Assembly (NCBI RefSeq): GCF_002079055.1 | Contig: NC_047502.1 | Span: forward strand, 496,001-560,000 | Length of the DNA stretch: 64,000 bases | DNA from: Saccharomyces paradoxus | Taxonomy: Eukaryota > Ascomycota > Saccharomycetes > Saccharomycetales > Saccharomycetaceae | Direction: 5' to 3' | In this document: positions 45,907 to 53,614 of the stretch, one piece after another | Layout of the letters: every line of letters starts with the position of its first letter | Position numbering within the stretch: position 1 is the stretch's first letter | Notes under the pieces: generated by a model | The model's input: the letters and a program-made list of their open reading frames with translations, nothing else | The model's database searches: none | Told to the model about the DNA's origin: nothing | Position numbers and translations under genes: made by a program

Positions 45907-46790
45907 TCAGCTATTCTGTGTTGGCTGTCTCCTTTGCAACACCGAACTTTTCAATAATCTCAGTTCAAAGTTATTCTTGAAATCACACTCGGGATTTTCA
46001 GAATCTACTGGTCTCGGTGAGTAGCATTTGAGGTTTTGACCTTTAAAAGAGTATCTCTCAACTGGAGAAAAGCTGCCCTTGGGGACTGGAGTTTTAACGA
46101 TCTGTTTATGGGACGAATGGTGTATTTTTAAGGAGGGATTCACAATACTTATATGTTTCCCATTTGCATTACTCGGATATATAGTGCCTTCCTTCGACAA
46201 GATAGATGCCAATCCCGGCGTATGCCTAGTTTCAATGATGGAACTTGCGAATTTTTCACTTCGTATTTTCGATGAGTTCTTATTGTTACTTTTGACGTTC
46301 AATATTTCGACATGCGTCTCTCTTCCTAATTTGTCGGAACTCTGTGCTCCCAGATTTGTTTTTTTTTACCCGACAAATTGTTGGCTACTGCACTTTCATT
46401 TGAGGTACTACTCTTTACATCTTGCTGCTCTTTTGCTCCTCGCTTAAGGTGTTTTGGGTTGTAAGTTTCAATAAACTGTCGTTTTTTTTCTGCTTCTGAA
46501 GCAGTGCTCGGGATGCTAACCTCCATTTCACTACTGCCAGTATAGGTAAAGTAGTCTGTGCCTTCTTTCGCAAAGTTGTTTGAAGAATATACTAAAAAGA
46601 CACCCTCCTTAACCTCAAAGCAATCTACGAATGGAAAAGTATCCCCTTCCGAAGTCATGTCTGAGGGAACAAATTTCAAAACATATGAAGTGTTGTTTTC
46701 ATCCACGGCGTCGTAGAATTTACAGCAATTATTTTCGTACATTAAGTTCTTGAGAGTGTAGTCATGCAATCCTAAATCTTTCAACTGCAT
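45907..46790 (-). pseudogene. HAL1: HAL1 with a broken reading frame
   Basis: HAL1 encodes a cytoplasmic protein that raises salt tolerance by helping to keep potassium in and sodium out. S. cerevisiae Hal1 is 294 aa. Here the first frame (46790 down to 46326) runs MQLKDLGLHDYTLKNLMYEN for 154 codons, matching Hal1 until SGKKKQIWEHRVPTN and a stop. The rest of Hal1 (ETHVEILNVKSNNKNSSKIRS to QPTQNS) continues in another frame to 45907 and has no ATG of its own. The switch falls at a run of nine A (46367-46359 on the minus strand). The full span is 884 bp, one short of 295 codons. Either a real loss of frame or a homopolymer error in this assembly would explain it; the high conservation after the break favours an error or a very recent change. 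Confidence 0.75.
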
Positions 46791-47357
46791 CTGACTTGTT
46801 AGTTTCCTTTGTTTTTCTTTTCTCAGGCTATATAAACGTGATGGTCGGTAGTTAGTCAGAATTTATAGCAACTACTAATAGCTGGATGCTTCAACGGTGT
46901 CTATAATAAACACCATATCAGATTATAAAAGCTAAAGCAAGAATGCCTGATACTGTTTTGTTTTTTGTTTTATCTTTTCCCCATATTTCCATTCGCTCTT
47001 GATGCTTTACGTAATTTTTCCGAATACGTGAGTTCCCTAATAGACTCTATTTTTATTTTTCCCCTTCAGAGAAAGCACGAAAGAAGTGCACACAACCTGC
47101 CTACGCTTATTGTCACCTATATCGTCGCACAGCACATAGTGTGACATGAAACAAACGCGGGGGAGGCGCGACACGACAGCTTGGTAGGAGCACTCCACGT
47201 AGCACCTGAAACTTTACGTAAAACTGGTTCTGCGAGGATGTCTTGGCAACAAACACGAACGTTCGAGTTAATATATGGTGATTGTGGTCATAAAACAATA
47301 AAAAGAGGATATATAGATATATGTGATCAAGTTGCCTGCAATCATTTTGAAGCCTAT
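46791..47357. other. Intergenic region ICL2 3' end/HAL1 promoter
   Basis: This 567-bp gap holds the HAL1 promoter and the ICL2 3' end. There is a TATA-like CTATATAAACG near 46830 and an imperfect hairpin near 47124-47145. No gene was recognised; a 72-codon + frame at 47181-47399 lacks an ATG start and overlaps ICL2. Confidence 0.5.
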
Positions 47358-49076
47358 TCAAAATTGCGTTTCAGTAAAGCTCTCACCGGAGGTGCTTAAA
47401 GTTTGAGATGAAGCACCGTTTTGGACAACTTTCATTAAGGAGTCAACGTATTCTGCACCAGACCAGAGCTGGTGTGTCATGATATCGCAATTAGTCTCTT
47501 TTTCCCGCCTTTGCACTTTTTCGACGTATGCTTTCATTCCGTCATGTTGGAAGCTATTGGCTAACTCCCAGAATGATACCCCATCTGAATGCAGACCGGC
47601 AAGAGAGACCAATTGTAATGTAAAACCTTCCTTTGCCAAGTCCCATATGAAAGATTTTAATGCTTTATCATCAAACCCGTGGGCGCTCCAATTGAAACTA
47701 GGAGATAAGTTATACACTAACTTAGTAGCTGGGAGTTGTTTATGAATTTTACTTGAGAACAAGCGTGCCTGCTCTAGATCGGGAGTTTTCGTTTCCAGCC
47801 AAATCATATCGGAATATGGGGCAAATACCAAAGATCTTCTGATAGCTGCTTCAATACAACCGTTAAACATGTAATATCCTTCTTTGGTCCTCGGAGCATC
47901 CCAGTCAAACATAATTTTCTTAAGTGGTGCTACTTCTTGAGCCAAAAGCTTCATCTCCCTTAAGCTTAAGTATTCTCTGCCCAGTTTGTTCGCCATAAGA
48001 TCTTCCTTCTTTTCTCTATAGGTTTCAAACTCGCTTGCTGTAAACTGTTTTGCTAGGGCCTCTTCAAATGTAAACAGCTCATTTTCGTGGTACCATTCTC
48101 GTTCCGTATCAGCAATGGTGGAGTTGGGAATCTTTTTATCCTCCATCTCAATCAGTTTTTCACTCCAAGGCACCACGTTACCTCTTATTATACCTTTAAT
48201 AAATTCATGATCTCTTGGGTCACTGCTCGAACTCAACAGCTTGCCATTACAGGAGTCAGTTCTTGCAATAACTAAATTTTCTGTACCCATGATATCCCAC
48301 TGAAACCTGGTGGAAATTAACCTCATAAGATGTGTTGCAGTGGGAACCAAAACAGCTCCACTAAGATGACCGCACCGTTTGCCTCCTACCATCTGGTCTT
48401 CAAGGTGGATACCGGCAGCCCCCTTCTCTGCAAACAATTTAGCAACTTTCATTACAGTCGTTGGGCCACCATGACCCATATCTGCGTCAGCGATAATTGG
48501 CTTTAAATAATCAACAGGAGTAGAACCTTTGATAGAGGCCTCCAAGAAAGCCTTTCGATCGTGTAACTGTTGCGCCTTGAATATTCTTTCCACTTGATTC
48601 GGGACAGTATCGTATGGATAATCGCCAAAATCTGGTGATACCTCGTTTGTAGATCCAACCAACGTAGAAGAACAAGCCCAACCAGATATATAAGCAATTT
48701 TGATATTTTCGCAACGGGCCAACTGACTCATTTGTACGGGATCGATAACTCCTAACGTGTGAAGTGGAGTGCCGCCCTTGAAGTTCTCTTCTAGTAGGTT
48801 AAACAGCTTCCGAGCTTGATAAGATGAAGGATAAATTGAAGTATTTGCAGGCAGACTGCCCCGATGCTTTACAACATCCGTAGCCGAATACGGACGACCA
48901 ACATTTTCAAATCTGCTTGATGCCCACCATTCTTTTACTTTATTCGATTCCGAGGAGATAAAATCCTTGGTACTGCTTGCCCTGTTGAAAGATCTTCGCA
49001 GTGACTTGTTTGACGATAAAACCAGCTTCCTCAGTGGCCCTGTAGTTGTTCTCTTGAACGTCTTGTTCTTAATCAT
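47358..49076 (-). CDS. ICL2: Icl2, mitochondrial 2-methylisocitrate lyase
   Basis: This 572-aa protein (575 in S. cerevisiae) splits 2-methylisocitrate to pyruvate and succinate, the last step of the methylcitrate cycle. The N-terminus is rich in Lys, Arg, Ser and Thr (MIKNKTFKRTTTGPLRKLVL), a typical matrix presequence. The active-site signature is KRCGH, within VGGKRCGHLSGA; isocitrate lyases usually have KKCGH, and the Lys-to-Arg change is also in remembered S. cerevisiae Icl2. Further family segments are ADADMGHGG and YNLSPSFNW. CIT3 and PDH1 of the same pathway lie about 7-10 kb to the left. Confidence 0.96.
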   Translation of the reverse strand: MIKNKTFKRTTTGPLRKLVLSSNKSLRRSFNRASSTKDFISSESNKVKEWWASSRFENVGRPYSATDVVKHRGSLPANTSIYPSSYQARKLFNLLEENFKGGTPLHTLGVIDPVQMSQLARCENIKIAYISGWACSSTLVGSTNEVSPDFGDYPYDTVPNQVERIFKAQQLHDRKAFLEASIKGSTPVDYLKPIIADADMGHGGPTTVMKVAKLFAEKGAAGIHLEDQMVGGKRCGHLSGAVLVPTATHLMRLISTRFQWDIMGTENLVIARTDSCNGKLLSSSSDPRDHEFIKGIIRGNVVPWSEKLIEMEDKKIPNSTIADTEREWYHENELFTFEEALAKQFTASEFETYREKKEDLMANKLGREYLSLREMKLLAQEVAPLKKIMFDWDAPRTKEGYYMFNGCIEAAIRRSLVFAPYSDMIWLETKTPDLEQARLFSSKIHKQLPATKLVYNLSPSFNWSAHGFDDKALKSFIWDLAKEGFTLQLVSLAGLHSDGVSFWELANSFQHDGMKAYVEKVQRREKETNCDIMTHQLWSGAEYVDSLMKVVQNGASSQTLSTSGESFTETQF

Positions 49077-49335
49077 TGAAATCGGTACTATTGTTGGTTC
49101 TATAGCTTTTTAAGATCTCTATGCTCTTCAACCGCAATAAAAGTTAAGATATAAGGTAATTATTTCAAGCCTAGTTTTTATATTAAATACCGTATGTATG
49201 ATGTTATTAGCATGATGATCAGTGGTTCCGTGCTTCTAATTAAAGAGGGCATGCCTTTGCTTCTCCAATACACATCTATTTCTTCCCCGCAAGGATATTC
49301 GGCCCGGATCTCGGACTTTGATCATCAACTTGAGA

Positions 49336-49356
49336 ACAGCGGCTAGTAACCGCTGT
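49336..49356. promoter_or_regulatory. CGG-N7-CCG inverted repeat upstream of ICL2
   Basis: ACAGCGG (49336-49342), a 7-bp spacer, then CCGCTGT (49350-49356) form a perfect interrupted palindrome 260 bp before the ICL2 ATG and 29 bp from the REC8 stop. Paired CGG triplets of this orientation are typical binding sites of Zn2Cys6 dimers. Which factor would bind is unknown. The 308-bp ICL2/REC8 gap shows nothing else definite. Confidence 0.5.
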
Positions 49357-49384
49357 CGTCCATATTGAAAAAGAAAACAAACAT

Positions 49385-51430
49385 TCAGGCATAAACAATT
49401 ATTTCGTCTTCTCTTCGCAATTTGAGATCTTCAGTAGCCGCATCTGAAACAGGATATTCATTCAATCTGACCATCCCTTTCGTAGCCAAATTCAGTAAAG
49501 ATAAGAAGGCACTGGCGGCTATTTGCCTGCTGACGCCACTTTCCAAATTATCAAGGTTAGGTCCAGTTTGAGCTTCGCCCATGCGACTTGGGATGATGTC
49601 AACCAACAGCATCTTTCTCTTGAAGGGTGGGTTTGAGCGTGTTGTTCTTCCAATGACAATTGATCTTTCTTTGATATAATCGTAGAATTTCTTAGTTTGA
49701 TAATCCAGGATGACATCTTGGAAGTTTATTTCTTCGTGCTGCAAGTTTTGCTGAGAGCTGCCAGAAAAACAATTGTTGCTGGAATCACCCTCTTCAACAA
49801 AATTCTGTTCAGATGGTCCGACTCTTCTTCTGAGAGCACCGACTATATCTTCATTGAAGCCACTAGACCTGGTTGAGTTTCTGGTATGACTTCTTCCAAA
49901 ACTTGAAGGAGGTAGATTCAAATTAAAGTCTAGGATGTTACCTTGAGAGTTTTCTTCAATATAGTGCTCATCTTCTAGATCTTCATTGATCTGTTCAAGA
50001 TTTAAAAGTAAATTATCATTTTCCATATCGGAGGAATAATTATCGTTCTTGTTATTGCGAAAACTTTTCCTACCATATTCGTTACTTCTGATACTGTTTG
50101 AGCTTTGGGTTGATACCAATGAATGCGCTCTTTTTCTTCCTCTTTCAACTGAGCTGAAACCTTGAGCTTTTAAATCCCATTCACCAGTCTTCAAATTGGA
50201 AAAGTCGTTAAAGATATTTAGCCAGGTTGTCGAAATAAACTCTTCCTCAGCACATGATCTTACCAAAGTATTTATATTAGAGTTAAAGAAATTTTGGCCA
50301 GTTAGTTTCCTACTTCTATTTTTTTCCATCAAGTGACTGTAATTTTCATGGTTGAACTTGAGAACTTCATTTGGGTAACTCGTTTTGGCATCAAATTGTA
50401 CCTTAGACAATTGGGTAGCTACATCGGCACGATGTCCCCTTTGGCTTCTGGTATTGGCTTTCTGTTGGCCATCATTATTTTCTTCTTCAGATTCCTGCTC
50501 CTCTAACCCCAGTTCGTAGTCTTTGAGATTAGCCGCCGGCCCTTCATTTCTAACTGTTGTTTCTTCTCCTTCATTGCTGTTATTTTCATTATCGTTCTCA
50601 AAGTTTAGCACTAACTCATCACCTTCATAATTAAATTTGAAATCATTACCATCCTTCTGAGAACTTGAATGGGAGCCTAAAGGTGTCCCTTGATGACTCA
50701 CTATATCATCCAAGTCCAAGTTAAAGTCCACATCAATAGGAATTTCGTCCAACGAAAAAGAATTTCTAGCATTAGGTCCTAACTTATTTTGCACGTCTGA
50801 GTTAGTCATATCGCTATGAAGCTCGAACCTATTAGAATTGCTTAACTCATTTATGTAGTCTTGCCTCCTTATTGATTTAGCCTCCTCAATAAAAGATACA
50901 TTATTTTGAAGAGTGGAATTAAGAAACTCCAATGCGGGAACTTTAGTAATATCATATAAGGGATCGTCATCAAAGAAGACGCATTCTTCCCAGGTGTAAT
51001 TATTGTTTTTGTTCCCGATAATACTATTGTTACTATTCAACCCATTAATTCTTGTAGACTTATTTTTGGCCTTAAAAGCGTATACATCATTTTTTTGTAA
51101 CTGCACAAGCAGATGATTCAGGTCATTTAACACATACTCAGTTTTTTTATTGTAGCAAATTGTTACTCCATATAAAAGGTTGGAAATGTATCTAAGAGAT
51201 AAATTATTTTCGATATTTTGAATTTCATCACATGTTTTCGGTATGGAAATATTTACAATGTCTTTTTTTTTGACAGTAGATGCTGATATATTTCCAGTGG
51301 AGCTGCTTTTGTTTGAATAAAAATTATTATTTTCTCTTACAATGGAATTTCCCAACGTAGAAAGTAACCACACAGTTGTGAGGCCCTTATATTTCTTATC
51401 ATCTTTAAGGTTCAACGAAAGAGGTGCCAT
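49385..51430 (-). CDS. REC8: Rec8, meiotic kleisin subunit of cohesin
   Basis: This 681-aa protein (680 in S. cerevisiae) replaces Scc1 in meiotic cohesin. The N-terminal kleisin domain (residues about 1-115) binds Smc3 and begins MAPLSLNLKDDKKYKGLTTV. The middle is acidic and Ser/Asn-rich. Two separase cleavage sites of the form SxExGR are visible, SVERGR at 427-432 and SNEYGR at 449-454, matching the known S. cerevisiae sites at R431 and R453. The C-terminal winged helix (about 610-681) ends EDEIIVYA and binds Smc1. A URS1 site upstream fits early meiotic control. Confidence 0.97.
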   Translation of the reverse strand: MAPLSLNLKDDKKYKGLTTVWLLSTLGNSIVRENNNFYSNKSSSTGNISASTVKKKDIVNISIPKTCDEIQNIENNLSLRYISNLLYGVTICYNKKTEYVLNDLNHLLVQLQKNDVYAFKAKNKSTRINGLNSNNSIIGNKNNNYTWEECVFFDDDPLYDITKVPALEFLNSTLQNNVSFIEEAKSIRRQDYINELSNSNRFELHSDMTNSDVQNKLGPNARNSFSLDEIPIDVDFNLDLDDIVSHQGTPLGSHSSSQKDGNDFKFNYEGDELVLNFENDNENNSNEGEETTVRNEGPAANLKDYELGLEEQESEEENNDGQQKANTRSQRGHRADVATQLSKVQFDAKTSYPNEVLKFNHENYSHLMEKNRSRKLTGQNFFNSNINTLVRSCAEEEFISTTWLNIFNDFSNLKTGEWDLKAQGFSSVERGRKRAHSLVSTQSSNSIRSNEYGRKSFRNNKNDNYSSDMENDNLLLNLEQINEDLEDEHYIEENSQGNILDFNLNLPPSSFGRSHTRNSTRSSGFNEDIVGALRRRVGPSEQNFVEEGDSSNNCFSGSSQQNLQHEEINFQDVILDYQTKKFYDYIKERSIVIGRTTRSNPPFKRKMLLVDIIPSRMGEAQTGPNLDNLESGVSRQIAASAFLSLLNLATKGMVRLNEYPVSDAATEDLKLRREDEIIVYA

Positions 51431-51615
51431 TACAGAATATTTGTAATTGATCTAAAGATATATGTAGCAAATGCTCTAGAGTTGCTGAAGGACAACTGGC
51501 AAGAAAATATAGAATAACGATAAGAAATTAAAGTCGAATATACTGCCTCCTTTATAATCCGTCGTCCCCCTTGTAGTGTAAAACGCGTAATCTTAGTCGA
51601 TATAATGTTGGTTTT

Positions 51616-51623
51616 GCCGCCGA
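51616..51623 (-). promoter_or_regulatory. URS1 (Ume6 site) in the REC8 promoter
   Basis: Read toward REC8 the site is TCGGCGGC, in TTCGGCGGCAAA, about 186 bp before the REC8 ATG. URS1 is bound by Ume6 to repress early meiotic genes in vegetative cells and to activate them with Ime1 in meiosis, which fits REC8. Confidence 0.75.
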
Positions 51624-51684
51624 AGTTAACTTCTTCCGCTAAAGGGAGGCAAACAGAACACGTAAAAGAAGAGAAAAACCATTG

Positions 51685-52037
51685 TGATGATAATTAGTAG
51701 TTGATATTAATGAAAAATGAACGTGAATCTTCTTATACTATAAAAAAGAGGTATTTAAAACACACGCCGATTGGTTCATCTGAAGTGTGACAAATATAGT
51801 AGTAGGTCAGGTAGTAACTTTATTTTAATCTGACCGCTCGTATTATTCATATTAATCATATATATAACTATTACACCGATGTTCAATTAATATATCTTTA
51901 ACTCTATTACAGTATTGTCTGAACTGCTTGCTTAACATTTCCTTTATATACGAGAAGTACATTATTATATACGATCTAAACATTCAGATTATTAGTATAG
52001 TAACTCGTGTCAATATTAATGGCCACTTGTTTCAACA
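51685..52037 (-). mobile_element. Diverged tau (Ty4) solo LTR upstream of REC8
   Basis: The copy is about 353 bp against about 371 for tau. Hallmarks include CTTCTTATACTATAAAA, CACACGCCGATTGG, GTATTGTCTGA and a right end TTTCAACA. It is clearly more diverged than the tau at 52389, so it is probably older. Flanks CATTG and CATTA may be a decayed target duplication. It lies 62 bp beyond the REC8 URS1 site. No Ty4 genes remain. Confidence 0.85.
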
Positions 52038-52078
52038 CATTACAATAAAATCAAGCCTATAATAAATTTCGTATTTTT

Positions 52079-52775
52079 TGAGAATTTAGTGGGTAATTGG
52101 ATAGTTATTGGCATTCCGTTGTTGATGAAGGCTATAATATAGGTATACAAGAAGTTCTCCTCGAGGATAGGAATCCACAAAAAGGCGTCGATAATCCTAC
52201 ATAAAAATATTATTATTTCTTCTTTCGTTTATATGTTGTCATTCATTATCCTATTACACTATCAACCCTTGCATTTCAGCTTTTATTAGATTGGATGACT
52301 GTTTCTCAATCTTTATGTCATCTTCTTACACCGCATGTGATAATATACTAGTAACATGAATACTAGTAAATAGATGATAGTAAAATTTTGTTGATAATTA
52401 AAGGTTGATAACAGTATTAATGAAGAGTAGGTATGGATCTTCTTATACTATAAAAGAGAGGTATATAAAACCACACGCCGATTGGTCATATCAATTATGA
52501 TCAATATAATAGTGATTCCGGTAGTTACTATACATTAATGTGACGACTCATATTCCTCATATATGTAGTTACCATATTATGTCTAACTAACAGATTTTTA
52601 ACTCAGCTTCAGTATTGTCTGAGCTTCTCGTTTAACATTCCTTCCTCAATAGGTGTAATCACGCTTAAATGTATACGGGGTGTACATTAATATAGGATGA
52701 AAGCATTTAGATTGCTACCATAGCAATTCATGTCACTATTAATTACTACTCGTCCCAACAAATTTCATTCCAACA
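52079..52775 (-). mobile_element. Delta (Ty1/Ty2) solo LTR interrupted by a tau
   Basis: The left end is TGAGAA at 52079 and the right end ATTCCAACA at 52775, with GAAGTTCTCCTCGAGGA and CATTATCCTATTACACTATC inside. It is split by the tau at 52389-52760; without the insert and the duplicated target it is about 320 bp, close to a full delta. It points away from the tRNA-Gly gene, whose 5' end is 75 bp further right. It must be older than the tau within it. Confidence 0.9.
52389..52760 (-). mobile_element. Tau (Ty4) solo LTR nested in a delta
   Basis: The 372-bp copy runs from TGTTGATAATTAAAGG to CGTCCCAACA and is near full tau length. The 5-bp target AATTT is present on both sides (52384-52388 and 52761-52765), so the ends and the insertion event are clear. 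It looks whole as a solo LTR. No internal Ty4 sequence remains. Confidence 0.93.
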
Positions 52776-52849
52776 TCTTCTTAAGTACATAACAAATCGC
52801 TATATTAGTATGGAAAGCTCAGGAGAACAAAACACTCGTAAAACGTTGA

Positions 52850-52920
52850 GCGCAAGTGGTTTAGTGGTAAAATCCAACGTTGCCATCGTTGGGCCCCCGG
52901 TTCGATTCCGGGCTTGCGCA
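52850..52920 (+). tRNA. tG(GCC): tRNA-Gly (GCC)
   Basis: A 71-nt intronless gene begins GCGCAAGTGGTTTAGTGG and ends CGGGCTTGCGCA. The acceptor arm GCGCAAG pairs with CTTGCGC. The anticodon GCC lies in GTTGCCATC, and the B box is GGTTCGATTCC. A TTTT terminator follows at once. LTRs occupy its upstream side. Confidence 0.98.
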
Positions 52921-53614
52921 GTTTTCCCTTCTATCCCTTTCCGGATAAAATGTTAACGCTTCCGGTCAAGTGCGAATAGTTTTTCTTCCCATTTCCCCTT
53001 TTTTTTCCTTTTAACATGTGGAGTTTAGCAGGCCTTTACTTTTTTAACGCTTTCAGACAGTCGGAGGCCAACCGTTGGTGACGGTTGTGGAAAAGAGGTA
53101 ATTTTATTTCCTTTATTGGACATGATTTCAATAGTCACATTGGGGCAGGAAAAAGAAAAGGGAGAAAAAATTTAGTAAAGAAAAAAAATAAGAAAAAGAG
53201 AAAAGAAACAAGAGAAGGCTACAGATTCCTGAATATCCTTTTGCTGCACATTTTTTATTTACGTGCTAATTGGTCTTAGTAATACAAGGTCCGTGCTTTT
53301 TCACTTTAAAAGAAAAAAAAAAAGGGATAGCAGCACCAGCACTTGTTTGAAACTAGAAAGCTCACGTTCTATAAGTTCTTTCCGTCCTCTTTATCAGTTA
53401 TAATAAAAGAGGCAAGACAAAACGTGACAGGAAAGCTTTTCCAGGGAAAAGAGGATTGTAATATTAAACAAATATCGTAATCAAGCAAAATAAGATCCGT
53501 TGACTTTTAATCATAACGGAGGAAAAGAGTTCTCTGTTGTCACTCTACCATATTTGACAAGGAAAAAAGAAACAAAACTATAGAAGGAAAAAACAAACAT
53601 CAACCTAAAAAATA
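52921..53614. other. Intergenic region tRNA-Gly/HAA1 promoter
   Basis: This 694-bp, A-rich region has the HAA1 promoter and leader, with purine runs near 53150-53210 and 53310-53325 and an A-rich context before the ATG. Short frames here lack any family resemblance. No LTR was seen on this side of the tRNA gene. Confidence 0.55.

Noticed and set aside
47181-47399. A 72-codon + frame overlapping the ICL2 end
   Set aside because: It lacks an ATG start and is antisense to ICL2 at its end.
51685-52775. The LTR cluster considered as a full Ty element
   Set aside because: Only LTR sequence is present; there is no gag or pol region, so these are solo LTRs.
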